DNA of 64,000 bases from Roseateles sp. (GCF_019237615.1 NZ_JAFAGT010000108.1:1-64000), one strand, 5' to 3'. Shown: positions 46,661-57,053, numbered from the stretch's first letter. Program-made: numbers and translations. The notes: generated by a model not told the origin, from the letters alone.

Positions 46661-47419
46661 TCAGTCGTCGCCGCCCGGGATCTGCTGGCGCAGCCTGACC
46701 TTGGTGACGGCGTTCTTGCGCATCTTGATGTTCATCATCTCGACGCTCAGAGAGAAGGCCATCGCGAAGTAGATGTAGCCCTTGGGCACATGGTGGCCGA
46801 AGCCCTCGGCCATCAGCACCACGCCGACGACGACGAGGAAGCTCAGTGCCAGCATCTTGATCGTCGGGTTGTTGGACACGAAGCGGCCGATGGGGCCGGC
46901 GAACAACATCATCAGGCCGACCGAGCAGATCACGGCGGTGATCATGATGCGCACGTCGTCCACCATGCCGACGGCGGTGATGATGGAGTCCAGCGAGAAC
47001 ACCAGGTCGATCAGCATGATCTGCAGGATCACCGAGGCGAACGCCGCCTTGGCCTTGCTGCTGGCGTTGCTGACCTCGTCCTCGCCCTCCAGCGAACCGT
47101 GGATCTCGACCGTGCTCTTCCAGATCAGGAACAGGCCGCCGCCGATGAGGATGAGGTCCCTGCCGGAGAAGCCGTAGCCGAAGACGTGGAACAGCGGCTC
47201 CACCATGCCGACGATCCAGGCCAGCATCATCAGCAGGCCGATGCGCATGAACATGGCCGCGAACAGGCCCAGCCGGCGGGCCAGCTCCTGGCGGGCCTTG
47301 GGCAGCTTGTCCACCAGGATGCTGATGAAGATGATGTTGTCTATGCCCAGTACCAGCTCCAGCGCGGTCAGCGTGGCGAGGGCGATCCAGGTCTGCGGGG
47401 AAGACAGCAGTTCAAGCAT
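46661..47419 (-). CDS. TerC-family integral membrane protein
   Basis: A 252-residue inner-membrane protein with about seven TM helices. The TerC signatures are ALELVLGIDNIIFISIL (with the conserved Asp) and IMLIDLVFSLDSIITAVGM. The family includes tellurium-resistance and metal-ion (Mn) handling proteins; the exact substrate cannot be read. No riboswitch is apparent upstream. The start is the ATG giving MLELLSSPQTW. Confidence 0.92.
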   Translation of the reverse strand: MLELLSSPQTWIALATLTALELVLGIDNIIFISILVDKLPKARQELARRLGLFAAMFMRIGLLMMLAWIVGMVEPLFHVFGYGFSGRDLILIGGGLFLIWKSTVEIHGSLEGEDEVSNASSKAKAAFASVILQIMLIDLVFSLDSIITAVGMVDDVRIMITAVICSVGLMMLFAGPIGRFVSNNPTIKMLALSFLVVVGVVLMAEGFGHHVPKGYIYFAMAFSLSVEMMNIKMRKNAVTKVRLRQQIPGGDD

Positions 47420-47551
47420 GAGGGCCGGGTGGAATATGGGCAGCCCGGGATTGTCGTCAAGCGGCCCGGCTCACGCAGCCAGGCCGGAGCTGAAGGAATC
47501 TTCGGCGTTGCTTGCGGTATCGGCGGCGCCGGCCGGCGGCGAGGCGGGGCC

Positions 47552-48565
47552 TCAGGACAGCCCGATGGCCTTCAGGAGCTCGGCCGGGGAATAGGGACGG
47601 CGGCGCTTGGGCCAGGCCTGCACCAGGGCCTGCATGCGCTGGTTCAGCGGCGCGCCGCGGCCCAGGCCGTGGGCCAGGCGAACGATCTCGCCGCACAGTG
47701 CGTCCACCTCGGTGATGCGGCCCTGGGCCAGGTCGTCGGCCATGCTGGAGCGGGCCTTGGCGTCGATGCGCAGCATGCGCGCGGCGGCGAGGCGGAACAG
47801 GGGCGTCGGCATGCGCAGCAGCATCAGCAGCCGGCGCGGCGGCAGCGGCGTCAGCTGGGCGACGGGGCGGTGGGCGGCGTCCAGCAGCTCCAGCGCCTCC
47901 TGCTGCAGCGCCGCCAGCACGCGCCGGTAGCCGCGCTGCAACAACTCGTCGCGCAGCGGCAGGCCGGACAGCGCGTTGACCGGGTTGTTCAGATTCAGCA
48001 GCAGCTTGCCCCATTGCACCGGCGCCAGGTCGGCGTGCAGCTGCAGCCCCATGCCGCTGCGGGCCAGCGCGGCCTGCCAGGCGGCCAGCGCCAGGTCCTC
48101 GGCCGAGCCTTCGGCGGCCAGCGCGCCGCCGGTGCCGCGGTGGTAGTGGCCGGGCGAGATCTCGGCGACGTTGAAGGGCACCATGCCGGCGTGCCAGTGC
48201 AGCTGCGGTGCAGCCTCGCGCGCGGCCGAGGCGTTGCTGATGCCGTTCTGCAGGCTGACGACGGGGGTGCCCAGCGGCAGTGTCAGGCCCAGGGTCGCGG
48301 CCGCCTCGACGGTGGCGCCGGACTTCACGCACAGCAGCACCAGGTCGGGCCTCAGGCTCGTCGGCGGCTCCTCGTGCAGGCGCAGGTCCAACGCCGGGAT
48401 GCGACGGTCCAGGCCGTCCTGGTCGGTCAGGCGCAGGCCCTGCTTGCGCAATGCGCCCAGCACGCGCGGGCGGCCGACGAAATGCACCGGCACGCCGGCC
48501 AGCTGGGTCAGTCCCCCGATGAAGCAGCCGACGGAGCCGGCACCCATGACGAGAACGCCGGTCAT
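47552..48565 (-). CDS. panE: 2-dehydropantoate 2-reductase family (ketopantoate reductase)
   Basis: A 337-residue NADP(H)-dependent reductase of pantothenate synthesis, reducing ketopantoate to pantoate. The N-terminal Rossmann motif is MGAGSVGCFIGG. VVSLQNGISNA is the conserved Asn region. QWGKLLLNLNNPVNALSG carries the catalytic Lys and helix, and the acidic residue lies in the ITEVDALCGEIVRLA segment. No other pantothenate gene is nearby, and PanE paralogues with other substrates exist, so the symbol is probable rather than certain. Confidence 0.85.
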   Translation of the reverse strand: MTGVLVMGAGSVGCFIGGLTQLAGVPVHFVGRPRVLGALRKQGLRLTDQDGLDRRIPALDLRLHEEPPTSLRPDLVLLCVKSGATVEAAATLGLTLPLGTPVVSLQNGISNASAAREAAPQLHWHAGMVPFNVAEISPGHYHRGTGGALAAEGSAEDLALAAWQAALARSGMGLQLHADLAPVQWGKLLLNLNNPVNALSGLPLRDELLQRGYRRVLAALQQEALELLDAAHRPVAQLTPLPPRRLLMLLRMPTPLFRLAAARMLRIDAKARSSMADDLAQGRITEVDALCGEIVRLAHGLGRGAPLNQRMQALVQAWPKRRRPYSPAELLKAIGLS

Positions 48566-48719
48566 CGCAACGGGTCAACGGAGAGCGTTGCAGGGATTGC
48601 GGGCCGAGCGTGGGGCAGCTTCCAAGTCGGCCCGCGCTGCCGATGTGCGAGCAGCTGAATGCCACGAGCATCGCCGCCCCCTCGGGGGACCGGCCACGGC
48701 ATTCCTCGGACGGAAGGCT

Positions 48720-49256
48720 TCAAGGGTGCGCCAGGTCGCGCAGATGCGTCGGGCCGACGCGTTTCTCGATCTCGGCCAGCAGCGGGCGGCCCCAGCCGAG
48801 CATGAACATCGCCTCGCCGACGACGAACATCGGACCCACGAGCAGGCCCACGAGGTCGTCGACGAAGGCAGGCTTGCGACCCTCGTAGTAGTGGCCCACG
48901 AACTGGATGATCCAGCCGACGGCGAAGCTGCCGACGCCGATGACCAGCCAGCTCGTCATCGAGCCCTGGGCGGCCGTCATGGCCAGCGCTGTCAGCACGC
49001 CGTTGACGATGGCGGTGGCGGCGCCCAGCGCAAGGTTTCCGCGCGTGAGGTACCAGAGCGAGCTGACGGCCCACAGCACGATGGCCGCGTTCATGGGCGC
49101 GTCGCCAAGCGTGAACGCGACGCGCGCGAGCAGCACGCTGATGGCGAAGACGATGAGGGGGATGCCAACGAAATGCGTCGCGATGTTGCGGCGGTCGCGG
49201 TGGTAGGCGGCGTATTGCGCCATCAGGTCGAGGGCGGGGCGGAACAGGCTGGCCAT
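48720..49256 (-). CDS. Mpo1-like / DUF962 membrane protein
   Basis: A 178-residue membrane protein with about four TM helices. The family signatures are YAAYHRDRRNIATHFVGIP at the N-terminus and QFVGHYYEGRKPA in the third segment, with His residues that in yeast Mpo1 bind iron for alpha-oxidation of 2-hydroxy fatty acids. The bacterial function is not established. The start codon overlaps an opposite-strand ATG, so the divergent YceI gene begins close by. Confidence 0.85.
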   Translation of the reverse strand: MASLFRPALDLMAQYAAYHRDRRNIATHFVGIPLIVFAISVLLARVAFTLGDAPMNAAIVLWAVSSLWYLTRGNLALGAATAIVNGVLTALAMTAAQGSMTSWLVIGVGSFAVGWIIQFVGHYYEGRKPAFVDDLVGLLVGPMFVVGEAMFMLGWGRPLLAEIEKRVGPTHLRDLAHP

Positions 49257-49353
49257 GGCGGGCTCCGTTGAGGAGGATGATGGCTATGCTAGTCCAGCCC
49301 GGCGCCGCGGCGATGCGCGCCGGTCGATAACCCCCTCGCGGAAAACCCCCGAC

Positions 49354-49956
49354 TTGAGCGTACGCAAGACATCTCGACGGCGCCTTCTGCTGGCGACGCT
49401 GGCCGTCCTGGCCGGCTGTGCAAGCCCGCCGCCCGGGCCCATGCCGGCCGCGGGCGACGAGTTGCGCATCCTCGTGTTCCGCGCCGGCGCCGCAGCCCGG
49501 CTGGGCCACAACCATGTGCTGCGCGCGGCCGGGTTGCGGGTGGACTGGCCGGCCGAGGGCCCGGTGCTGCGCTTCCGCCTGGACGCGCTGGAGATCGACC
49601 CGCCGGCCCTGCGCGGAAGTCTTGGGCCGGCGTTTGCCAGCGCGGTGGACGACGCAGCCCGCGCCGGCACGCGCGCCAACCTGCTGAAGGCACTGGACGC
49701 GGCGGCCCACCCCGAGGTCGTCGTGCGCACGCTGCAGCAGCTGGGCGAGGGAGGGCGGCGTGCCGTCGAGGCGGAGGTCACGCTGCACGGCGTCACGCGG
49801 CGGCAATGGTTCGTCGCCGCGGTGGACGGCGGACGGGCGCATGGCGAGGTCGTCGTGCGGCAGAGCGAGTTCGGCATCCAGCCCTTCACGGTACTGGGCG
49901 GCCTGCTGGCCGTGCAGGACGCGGTGGTCGTGCAGTTCGAGCTAGCCCAGCCCTAA
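49354..49956 (+). CDS. YceI-family lipoprotein
   Basis: About 200 residues from a TTG start, with a lipoprotein signal (RRRLLLATLAVLAGC, lipobox LAGC) and a YceI-type beta-barrel: FRAGAAARLGHNHVLRA, then strands ending in SEFGIQPFTVLGGLLAVQD. YceI proteins bind long isoprenoid or lipid ligands. The start is uncertain: an ATG at 49255 in frame would add 33 residues before the signal and is less likely. It converges with and overlaps the GNAT gene by 15 bp. Confidence 0.8.
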   Translation: MSVRKTSRRRLLLATLAVLAGCASPPPGPMPAAGDELRILVFRAGAAARLGHNHVLRAAGLRVDWPAEGPVLRFRLDALEIDPPALRGSLGPAFASAVDDAARAGTRANLLKALDAAAHPEVVVRTLQQLGEGGRRAVEAEVTLHGVTRRQWFVAAVDGGRAHGEVVVRQSEFGIQPFTVLGGLLAVQDAVVVQFELAQP

Positions 49957-50466
49957 CCGCATCAAGTCCTTGTCCAGGCGTCGCCCATCGGGCAGGCGTA
50001 TGGCGTCCGGCAGGCGGCCGTAGCGCACGAAGCCCTGGCTTTCGTAGAGGCCGATGGCGGCGCGGTTGCTGGCCGTCACGCTGAGGGTGACCTGGGCCAG
50101 CCCTGGCGTGGCCCTGAGCCTGGCCACGGTCGTGGTGAGCAGGGCCCGGCCTATGCCGCGGCCGCGGTGGGTGTCGGCCACCATCATGCCCACCAGATGG
50201 GCGATGTGCTGCACCTTCTGGCGCCGCTCGCGCTCGCAGGTCAGCGCGCCCACGAGGCGGCCATCGTCCAGCGCCACCAGCGTGAACAGCGTGGCGCCGT
50301 CGCTGCCGCCCGCCAGGCGGTTGCGGTAGCTGGCGAGGTCGCGCCGGCTCTCGGTATCGGCGTCCGACGTGAAAGCCTCGGGATGGCCGGCAAGCATCGC
50401 ATCGCGCAGCGCCTTGTACGCGAGCAGGTCGGGCTCCAGCATGGGCCGGATCGGGAGGTCAGTCAT
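49942..50466 (-). CDS. GNAT family N-acetyltransferase
   Basis: A 174-residue acetyltransferase. The acetyl-CoA signature is GMMVADTHRGRGIGRALL (R-G-x-G-I/A), followed by LSVTASNRAAIGLYESQGF. The acceptor substrate is unknown. The start MTDLPIRP overlaps the 3' end of mobA by 8 bp, so it is the last gene of the moaA-mobA-GNAT run. Confidence 0.9.
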   Translation of the reverse strand: MTDLPIRPMLEPDLLAYKALRDAMLAGHPEAFTSDADTESRRDLASYRNRLAGGSDGATLFTLVALDDGRLVGALTCERERRQKVQHIAHLVGMMVADTHRGRGIGRALLTTTVARLRATPGLAQVTLSVTASNRAAIGLYESQGFVRYGRLPDAIRLPDGRRLDKDLMRLGLG

Positions 50467-51019
50467 GCAGGTCGGCAGGGTGGTTGAGGTTGGCGAAGGC
50501 GGCCTCGTCATCGAAGTCGGCGATGCCGTGCGGCCGGGACGTCATCCAGCGCAGCACGGCTCGGCCGCCGCCGCGCAGATGCGCGGCCAGCGGCTCGCAC
50601 AGGCGGGCGTGCAGCAGCGCATGGGTGGGGTGTTTGCGCGCCGCCCGGGCGAAGGCGAGGCCGTGGGGCCGGGCCGCGGCCAGCAGGCGCCGGGCCAGGT
50701 CCGCCGGCAGGTAAGGTCCGTCGCAGGGCGCGGTCAGCAGCCAGGCGTCGTCGGGAAGGGCTCGCATGCCGGCCAGCATGCCGGCCAGCGGGCCGGCGAA
50801 CTCGAGGCCGGGCGGGTCGGGCAGCACCGGGTGGCCGAAGGCGGCATAGGCGTCGAGGTGGCGGTTGGCGCTGATCAGCACCGCGGCAGCCTGCGGCGCG
50901 AGGCGCTCGATGACGTGGGCGACGAGCGGCCGGCCGTCCAGCAGCTGCAAGCCCTTGTCCACGCCTCCCATTCGGCTGCCGCGGCCGCCGGCGAGGACGA
51001 GGGCATGAAGCTCAGCCAC
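50459..51019 (-). CDS. mobA: Molybdenum cofactor guanylyltransferase
   Basis: Attaches GMP to molybdopterin, giving the bis-MGD used by DMSO-reductase-family enzymes such as FdnG in this window. Of 186 residues, the nucleotidyltransferase signature is [20 protein letters not shown] near the N-terminus and [13 protein letters not shown] lies further on. The start is taken as GTG at 51019, which overlaps the moaA stop (51012) and places the signature at the usual distance. It also overlaps the GNAT start downstream. Confidence 0.93.
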   Translation of the reverse strand: MAELHALVLAGGRGSRMGGVDKGLQLLDGRPLVAHVIERLAPQAAAVLISANRHLDAYAAFGHPVLPDPPGLEFAGPLAGMLAGMRALPDDAWLLTAPCDGPYLPADLARRLLAAARPHGLAFARAARKHPTHALLHARLCEPLAAHLRGGGRAVLRWMTSRPHGIADFDDEAAFANLNHPADLHD

Positions 51020-52118
51020 CGATGTAGTGCATTTCGACCCGGGGTTCAGCTGCGGCCGCGGCCGTGCCGCGCAATTGCGAATAGCGGTCGCTGCGGCCCG
51101 TCCACACACCGGCGATGGCGCCCGCGAGCCGTGCGTCATCGACAGGCTCGCCGCGCACCAGTGCGCGCAGGTCGTGCCCGCGGTGCGCGAACAGGCATGT
51201 GTAGAGCCGCCCCTCCGTCGACAGGCGGGCGCGATTGCAGTCGCCGCAAAAGGCCTGGGTGACCGAGGAGATGAAGCCGATCTCGCCACCACCGTCCGCA
51301 TAGGCCCAGCGCTCGGCCGTCTCGCCCGGTGCGCTGTGCGACAGCGGCGTCAGCGGGAACTCGGCGGCGATGCGGCGCTGCACCTCGCTGCTGGGCAGCA
51401 CCTGGTCCATGCGCCAGCCGTTCGTCGCGCCGACGTCCATGTACTCGATGAAGCGCAGCACGACGCCGCTGTGCCGGAAGTGGCGGGCCATGGGCAGGAT
51501 CTGGTCGTCGTTGACGCCGCGCTGAACGACCATGTTGACCTTGACCGGCCCCAGGCCTGCGGCTTGCGCGGCGGTGATGCCGGCCAGCACGTCGGCGACC
51601 GGGAAGCCGACGTCGTTCATGCGCTGGAAGATGGCGTCGTCCAGTCCGTCAAGGCTGACCGTCAGGCGCTTCAGGCCGGCGGCGCGCAGGCCTGCGGCCT
51701 TCTTGACGAGCGTCGAGCCATTGGTCGTCAGCGTCAGGTCCGGCGCGCGGCCGTCGGGCGTGCGCAGCCGGGCCAGCATCTCGACCAGCGTCTCCAGCCC
51801 GCGGCGCAGCGTGGGCTCGCCGCCCGTGATGCGCAGCTTCTCGACGCCCAGGCCGACGAAGACGCGGGCCAGCCGGGTGATTTCCTCAAAACTGAGGAGG
51901 TCAGCATGGGGCAGGAACTCGTGGTGCTTGTCGAACACCTGCTTGGGCATGCAATAGCCGCAGCGGAAGTTGCAGCGGTCCGTCACCGAGATGCGCAGGT
52001 CGTGCAACGGCCGGCCGAGCGTATCGGCGAGCGGCAGGGCCGGCGGGTCGGCCAGGTCGGGCGCCAGCGCGGCCGGCGCCGGGCGGGCGTCGTGCAGGGG
52101 GATCACGCGTGCAGACAT
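51012..52118 (-). CDS. moaA: GTP 3',8-cyclase (molybdenum cofactor biosynthesis)
   Basis: Radical-SAM enzyme of the first step of molybdopterin synthesis, acting with MoaC. It has 368 residues. The SAM cluster is [13 protein letters not shown]. The second, C-terminal [4Fe-4S] site is [20 protein letters not shown]. The end MHYIGG is the GG tail typical of MoaA. It is translationally coupled to mobA. It diverges from the sugar-kinase gene across 72 bp. Confidence 0.96.
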   Translation of the reverse strand: MSARVIPLHDARPAPAALAPDLADPPALPLADTLGRPLHDLRISVTDRCNFRCGYCMPKQVFDKHHEFLPHADLLSFEEITRLARVFVGLGVEKLRITGGEPTLRRGLETLVEMLARLRTPDGRAPDLTLTTNGSTLVKKAAGLRAAGLKRLTVSLDGLDDAIFQRMNDVGFPVADVLAGITAAQAAGLGPVKVNMVVQRGVNDDQILPMARHFRHSGVVLRFIEYMDVGATNGWRMDQVLPSSEVQRRIAAEFPLTPLSHSAPGETAERWAYADGGGEIGFISSVTQAFCGDCNRARLSTEGRLYTCLFAHRGHDLRALVRGEPVDDARLAGAIAGVWTGRSDRYSQLRGTAAAAAEPRVEMHYIGG

Positions 52119-52190
52119 GGGGCCGATTGTGTCAGCGACCGAAAGCCCGGGGCTTGCAGCGGGACGGCGGGCGCGCTTGAATCGGTGGCG

Positions 52191-53132
52191 ATGTCCGAAA
52201 TTCTGCATCCCGACCTGCCGCATTTCGTTGCGTTCGGCGAGGCGCTGACCGATCTGGTCCGCATCGCGCCGGACCGCTGGCGCAGCAGCAGCGGCGGCTC
52301 GCCGTGGAACGTGGCCGTCGCGATGTCGACGCTGGGCCGGCTGAGCGCCTTCGGCGGCGCGATCAGCCAAGATGTCTTCGGCGCCGATATCTGGCAGTCC
52401 AGCCAGGATGCGCACCTGGACATGCGCTTCATCCAGCAGCTGCCGCGGCCGCCGCTGCTGGCCGTCGTGCACGAGCTGGACCCGCCGCGCTACTTCTTCA
52501 TCGGCCAGGACAGCGCCGACCTGCATTTCCGCCCCGAGGGCCTGCCGACGGGCTGGGCGCGTTCGCTGCGCTGGGCTCATTTCGGCAGCCTGGGCCTGGC
52601 GCGGGAGCCGCTGGCGGGGCGGCTGCTGGCGCTGGCCGAGGCGTTGAAGAACGAGGGCCGGATGATCAGCTACGACCCCAATTTCCGCGCGCCGGCCATG
52701 GATTCGCGCTACGACGACACGCTGGCGCGCATGTGCCGGCTGGCCGACGTCATCAAGGTGTCCGACGAGGACTTGCGCGGCCTGTTCCGCGTGCCCGACC
52801 ACCGCTCCGGCCTGGCCCAGATCGCCGCCTGGAACCCCGGCGCCTGGCTGCTGCTGACGTGCGGCGAGGCGCGGGCGACGCTGTACCACGGCGTGGAGGA
52901 GTGCAGCGGCCTGCCGCCGCGGGTCGATGTCGTCGACACGGTGGGTGCCGGCGACTCGGCCCTCGCGGGCTTGCTGGACAGCTTGATGCGCGATGCCGGC
53001 GCGCCGGCCGAGCAGCATCTGCGCTGGGCGTTGGCGGCCGGGGCGGCGGCATGCACGGCGCCCGGGTTTGCGCCGCCGCGGCCGGACTTCGTCGCGGCGC
53101 TGGCGGAAGACATCGAGGTCAGTAAAAACTAG
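52191..53132 (+). CDS. PfkB-family carbohydrate kinase
   Basis: A 313-residue ribokinase-family kinase. [11 protein letters not shown] at the N-terminus, [15 protein letters not shown] as substrate region, and the ATP/anion-hole signature [15 protein letters not shown] near the C-terminus with the catalytic Asp. The architecture resembles fructokinases, but the sugar cannot be assigned because no sugar transporter is adjacent. It ends 19 bp before the paa promoter. Confidence 0.9.
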   Translation: MSEILHPDLPHFVAFGEALTDLVRIAPDRWRSSSGGSPWNVAVAMSTLGRLSAFGGAISQDVFGADIWQSSQDAHLDMRFIQQLPRPPLLAVVHELDPPRYFFIGQDSADLHFRPEGLPTGWARSLRWAHFGSLGLAREPLAGRLLALAEALKNEGRMISYDPNFRAPAMDSRYDDTLARMCRLADVIKVSDEDLRGLFRVPDHRSGLAQIAAWNPGAWLLLTCGEARATLYHGVEECSGLPPRVDVVDTVGAGDSALAGLLDSLMRDAGAPAEQHLRWALAAGAAACTAPGFAPPRPDFVAALAEDIEVSKN

Positions 53133-53150
53133 GGTTTTCCCTTGTTTCAC

Positions 53151-53179
53151 TTGATCCAGATCAAGCGGACTCCTAGGAT
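53151..53179 (+). promoter_or_regulatory. Sigma70-like promoter of the paa operon
   Basis: The -35 TTGATC (53151-53156) and -10 TAGGAT (53174-53179) are separated by exactly 17 bp. The paaG ATG is 27 bp downstream of the -10, and the palindrome that follows covers the expected transcription start. Confidence 0.7.
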
Positions 53180-53181
53180 TA

Positions 53182-53195
53182 ACCGACCGGTCGGT
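53182..53195. promoter_or_regulatory. 14-bp palindromic operator, probable PaaR (TetR) site
   Basis: accgaccggtcggt is a perfect palindrome at 53182-53195, 2 bp after the -10 hexamer and 11 bp before the paaG start. That position would block open-complex formation or escape. The size and symmetry fit a TetR dimer, and the TetR gene lies in this operon. Phenylacetyl-CoA as inducer is an inference from known Paa regulation. Confidence 0.75.
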
Positions 53196-53206
53196 AGAGA
53201 AATTCC

Positions 53207-54010
53207 ATGTCCGAACACCTGATCCAGATTGAACAGCATGGCGCGGTGCGCCTGCTGCGCCTGAACCGCCCCGAGGCGCTGAACGCGTTGACGACTGGCC
53301 TGCTGGGCCACCTGCGCCAGATGCTGGAAGCGGCGGCCGAGGACGGCGCCACGCGCTGCGTGCTGATGACCGGCGCCGGCCGTGCCTTCAGCGCCGGCCA
53401 GGACCTGTCCGACCCGCATGTGGCGCCCAGCCGCGACCCGGGCACCCCGCCCAAGGACATCGGCCACCTGCTGGAGCACTACTACATCCCGCTGGCGTTG
53501 CGTCTGCGCAGCATGCCCATCCCCGTTGTCGCGGCCGTCAATGGCGTGGCGGCTGGCGCCGGCGCCAGCCTCGCGCTGGGTTGCGACCTGGTCGTGGCCG
53601 GCGAGAGCGCCAGCTTCATCCAGGCCTTTTCCAAGATCGGCCTGATTCCCGACTGTGGCGGCACCTGGCTGCTGCCGCGCCTGGTGGGGCGCGCCAAGGC
53701 GCTGGAGATGGCGCTGCTGGGCGACAGGCTCAAGGCCGCGGACGCCGCGGCGCTGGGCCTCATCGCCCGCGTCGTGCCCGACGCCGAGCTGCCCGACACC
53801 GCGATGGCGCTGGCGCAGAAGCTGGCCGCCATGCCCACCCGCGCGCTGGCCGAGACGCGCCGTGCGATGGACGAGGCGCTGAAGCTGGACTTCGAGGAGG
53901 CGTTGAAGCGCGAGGCGGGGCTGCAGAGCCAGCTCGGCTTCGCGGACGACTACCTCGAGGGCGCCGCCGCCTTTCTCGACAAGCGCAAGCCCGAGTTCAA
54001 GGACCGCTGA
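53207..54010 (+). CDS. paaG: 2-(1,2-epoxy-1,2-dihydrophenyl)acetyl-CoA isomerase
   Basis: A 267-residue crotonase that isomerises ring epoxyphenylacetyl-CoA to the oxepin form, the second step of the CoA-dependent phenylacetate pathway. [13 protein letters not shown] and [19 protein letters not shown] are the oxyanion-hole segments, and [12 protein letters not shown] carries the usual acidic residue. First gene behind the paa promoter. It overlaps paaI by 1 bp (TGATG). Confidence 0.93.
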   Translation: MSEHLIQIEQHGAVRLLRLNRPEALNALTTGLLGHLRQMLEAAAEDGATRCVLMTGAGRAFSAGQDLSDPHVAPSRDPGTPPKDIGHLLEHYYIPLALRLRSMPIPVVAAVNGVAAGAGASLALGCDLVVAGESASFIQAFSKIGLIPDCGGTWLLPRLVGRAKALEMALLGDRLKAADAAALGLIARVVPDAELPDTAMALAQKLAAMPTRALAETRRAMDEALKLDFEEALKREAGLQSQLGFADDYLEGAAAFLDKRKPEFKDR

Positions 54011-54438
54011 TGGACCCGCAAGCCATTGCCGACAAGGTCCGCGACGTGATGTTCGCGGACGACGCCGCCAGCCGCATGCTGGGGTTGCAGATCGCCGAGA
54101 TCGCGCCCGGCCGCGCGGTGCTGACGATGGCCGTGCGGCCCGACATGCTGAACGGCTTTGCCATCTGCCATGGCGGCCTGATCGCGACGCTGGCGGATTC
54201 GGCCTTCGCCTTTGCCTGCAACAGCCGCAACGCGCTGACGGTGGCCTCGGGCTTCGGCATAGACATCCTGAAGAGCGCCCGGTTGAATGACGTGCTGACG
54301 GCGACGGCGGAGGAGACATCGCTGGCCGGCCGCACGGGTCTGTACGACATCACGGTGAAGAACCAGAACGGCGAACTGGTCGCGATGTTCCGCGGCCGCT
54401 CCTACCGTCTCGCCGAACGCAAGGTATTCGAGTCATGA
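54010..54438 (+). CDS. paaI: Hydroxyphenylacetyl-CoA thioesterase
   Basis: A 142-residue hot-dog-fold thioesterase. The family signature is NGFAICHGGLIATLADSAFAFACN. PaaI releases CoA from dead-end intermediates of the phenylacetate pathway, protecting the CoA pool. The start overlaps the paaG stop, and its stop overlaps the paaK ATG. Confidence 0.94.
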   Translation: MDPQAIADKVRDVMFADDAASRMLGLQIAEIAPGRAVLTMAVRPDMLNGFAICHGGLIATLADSAFAFACNSRNALTVASGFGIDILKSARLNDVLTATAEETSLAGRTGLYDITVKNQNGELVAMFRGRSYRLAERKVFES

Positions 54439-55733
54439 CAGTCAAATCCCCCCGCCCCGGCGACCTGGACCGCATGGAGACCGCCAGTCGCGACGAACTG
54501 CAGGCGCTGCAGCTCGAGCGCCTGCGCTGGAGCCTGCAGCATGCCTACGACAACGTGCCGCATTACAAGGCCAGGTTCGACGAGAAGGGCGTGCACCCGT
54601 CGGACCTGAAGACGCTCGCCGACCTGGCCAGGTTCCCGTTCACGACCAAGCACGACCTGCGCGCGAACTACCCCTTCGGCATGTTCGCGATGCCTCGCGA
54701 GAGGCTGGCCCGCATCCACGCGTCGTCCGGCACCACGGGCAAGCCCACGGTCGTCGGCTACACGCTGAAGGACATCGACAACTGGGCCAACCTCGTCGCG
54801 CGCTCCATCCGCGCCGCCGGGGGCCGCGCCGGCGACCTGGTGCACGTGGCTTATGGCTATGGCCTGTTCACCGGCGGCCTGGGCGCGCACTACGGTGCGG
54901 AGCGGCTGGGCTGCACCGTCATTCCCATGAGCGGCGGCCAGACCGAGAAGCAGGTGCAGCTGATTACGGACTTCAAGCCCGACATCATCATGGTAACGCC
55001 CAGCTATATGCAGGTGCTGGTGGAGGAGTTCGCCCGCCAGGGGCTGGACGCGCGCGAGTCGTCGCTGAAGGTGGGTATCTTCGGTGCCGAGCCCTGGACC
55101 GAGGCGATGCGCAAGGAGATCGAGGCCAGCGCCGGCATCGACGCGGTGGACATCTACGGCCTGTCCGAGGTGATGGGCCCGGGCGTGGCCAGCGAATGCG
55201 TCGAGAGCAAGGACGGCCCCGCCATCTGGGAAGACCATTTCTATCCCGAGATCATCGACCCCGACACCGGCGAGGTACTGCCGGACGGGTCCGAGGGTGA
55301 ACTGGTCTTCACGTCGCTGACCAAGGAGGCCATGCCCGTCATCCGCTACCGCACGCGCGACCTGACGCGCCTCTTGCCGCCTACGTCACGCAGCATGCGC
55401 CGCATGGGCAAGATTGTCGGCCGCAGTGACGACATGCTCATCATCCGCGGCGTCAACCTGTTTCCGACCCAGGTCGAGGAGCTGGTGCTGCAGGAGAAGG
55501 GCCTGGGCGGCCAGTACCAGCTGGTCGTCACGCGCAACGGCCATCTGGACGAGCTGCTGATCCGCTGCGAGCTGGCGCTGGGCGCGACCGACGACGGCAT
55601 CGCCCGCCGCCTGGCCGATCGCATCAAGAACCTCATCGGCGTCACGGCAACCATCCACGTCGAGCCGAACAACTCCATCGAGCGCACGCTGGTCGGCAAG
55701 GCCCGTCGCGTGGTGGACCAACGCAAGAAGTAA
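54435..55733 (+). CDS. paaK: Phenylacetate-CoA ligase
   Basis: A 432-residue adenylate-forming ligase that activates phenylacetate to phenylacetyl-CoA. The AMP-binding P-loop is [16 protein letters not shown], and [12 protein letters not shown] plus the C-terminal hinge [18 protein letters not shown] are as in PaaK. It overlaps paaI by 4 bp and precedes paaA by 10 bp. Confidence 0.96.
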   Translation: MTVKSPRPGDLDRMETASRDELQALQLERLRWSLQHAYDNVPHYKARFDEKGVHPSDLKTLADLARFPFTTKHDLRANYPFGMFAMPRERLARIHASSGTTGKPTVVGYTLKDIDNWANLVARSIRAAGGRAGDLVHVAYGYGLFTGGLGAHYGAERLGCTVIPMSGGQTEKQVQLITDFKPDIIMVTPSYMQVLVEEFARQGLDARESSLKVGIFGAEPWTEAMRKEIEASAGIDAVDIYGLSEVMGPGVASECVESKDGPAIWEDHFYPEIIDPDTGEVLPDGSEGELVFTSLTKEAMPVIRYRTRDLTRLLPPTSRSMRRMGKIVGRSDDMLIIRGVNLFPTQVEELVLQEKGLGGQYQLVVTRNGHLDELLIRCELALGATDDGIARRLADRIKNLIGVTATIHVEPNNSIERTLVGKARRVVDQRKK

Positions 55734-55743
55734 GGAGCCTGCC

Positions 55744-56748
55744 ATGTATACGCAAGCGATGGACCTGATGGCCCGCGAAGCCAAGCCCAAGGTCGTCAAG
55801 AGCGCCGAGGAGCTGGCCCGCGAGGAAGCGTTTGAAGCCCGGATTACCGCCGGCGACTTCATCGAGGCCAAGGACTGGATGCCCGACCACTACCGCAAGA
55901 CGCTGGTGCGGCAGATCAGCCAGCATGCGCACAGCGAGATCGTCGGCATGCTGCCCGAGGGCAACTGGATCACGCGCGCGCCGACGCTCAAGCGCAAGGC
56001 CATCCTGCTGGCCAAGGTGCAAGACGAGGGCGGCCACGGCCTCTACCTCTACGCCGCGGCCGAGACGCTGGGCACCAGCCGCGACGAGATGACCGAGGCA
56101 CTGCTGTCGGGCAAGGCCAAGTACAGCTCCATCTTCAACTACCCCACGCTGACCTGGGCCGACATCGGCGTCATCGGCTGGCTGGTGGACGGCGCGGCCA
56201 TCATGAACCAGGTGCCGCTGTGCCGCTGCTCCTACGCCCCGTATGCGCGGGCCATGATCCGCGTCTGCCGCGAGGAGAGCTTCCATCAGCGCCAGGGCTA
56301 CGAGAGTCTGCTGACGATGATGACGCACGGCACCGAGCAGCAGAAGGCCATGGTGCAGGACGCCGTGAACCGCTGGTGGTGGCCGTCGCTGATGATGTTC
56401 GGCCCGGCGGACAAGGACTCGCCCAACTCCGAGCAGAGCATGCGCTGGGGCATCAAGCGCGTCACCAACGACCAGCTGCGTCAGAAGTTCGTCGACGCGA
56501 CCATCCCGCAGGCCGACATTCTTGGCGTCACCGTGCCGGACCCGGCGCTGAAGTGGAACGCCGAGCGCGACAGCTATGACTTCGGCGACATCGACTGGGC
56601 CGAGTTCTGGCGCGTGGTGGGCGGCGAAGGCCCCTGCAACCGTGAGCGCCTCGCGGCTCGCAACAAGGCCTGGGACGACGGCGCCTGGGTGCGCGACGCG
56701 GCCCTGGCCCATGCGCGCAAGCAAGCTACCAAGGCGCAGGCCGCCTGA
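55744..56748 (+). CDS. paaA: 1,2-phenylacetyl-CoA epoxidase, catalytic subunit A
   Basis: A 334-residue diiron oxygenase subunit that epoxidises the aromatic ring of phenylacetyl-CoA. The ferritin-like helices carry E-x-x-H motifs: [14 protein letters not shown] and [16 protein letters not shown]/protein context and length are those of PaaA. Its ribosome site AAGGAG is 8 bp upstream. Forms the complex with PaaB-C-D-E downstream. Confidence 0.96.
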   Translation: MYTQAMDLMAREAKPKVVKSAEELAREEAFEARITAGDFIEAKDWMPDHYRKTLVRQISQHAHSEIVGMLPEGNWITRAPTLKRKAILLAKVQDEGGHGLYLYAAAETLGTSRDEMTEALLSGKAKYSSIFNYPTLTWADIGVIGWLVDGAAIMNQVPLCRCSYAPYARAMIRVCREESFHQRQGYESLLTMMTHGTEQQKAMVQDAVNRWWWPSLMMFGPADKDSPNSEQSMRWGIKRVTNDQLRQKFVDATIPQADILGVTVPDPALKWNAERDSYDFGDIDWAEFWRVVGGEGPCNRERLAARNKAWDDGAWVRDAALAHARKQATKAQAA

Positions 56749-56759
56749 AGGATCACGAC

Positions 56760-57053
56760 ATGAGCAACATGCAAAACGAATGGCCGCTGTGGGAGGTCTT
56801 CGTCCGCAGCAAGGCGGGCCTGGACCACAAGCATTGCGGCAGCCTGCACGCGGCCGACTCGGCCATGGCAGTTCAGATGGCGCGCGACGTCTACACGCGC
56901 CGCCAGGAAGGCACCAGCATCTGGGTCGTGCGCTCCGAGCAGATTGTCGCCAGCGACCCGGCCGAGAAGGGCAGCCTGTTCGAGCCGGCCGACGACAAGG
57001 TCTACCGCCACCCCACCTTCTACGAGCTCCCCGAAGAGCTCAACCACATGTGA
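56760..57053 (+). CDS. paaB: 1,2-phenylacetyl-CoA epoxidase subunit B
   Basis: A 97-residue structural subunit of the epoxidase. WPLWEVFVRSKAGLDHKHCGSLHA and QMARDVYTRRQEGTSIWVVRS are the conserved PaaB core. 11 bp after paaA, and overlapping paaC by 1 bp (TGATG). Confidence 0.96.
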   Translation: MSNMQNEWPLWEVFVRSKAGLDHKHCGSLHAADSAMAVQMARDVYTRRQEGTSIWVVRSEQIVASDPAEKGSLFEPADDKVYRHPTFYELPEELNHM

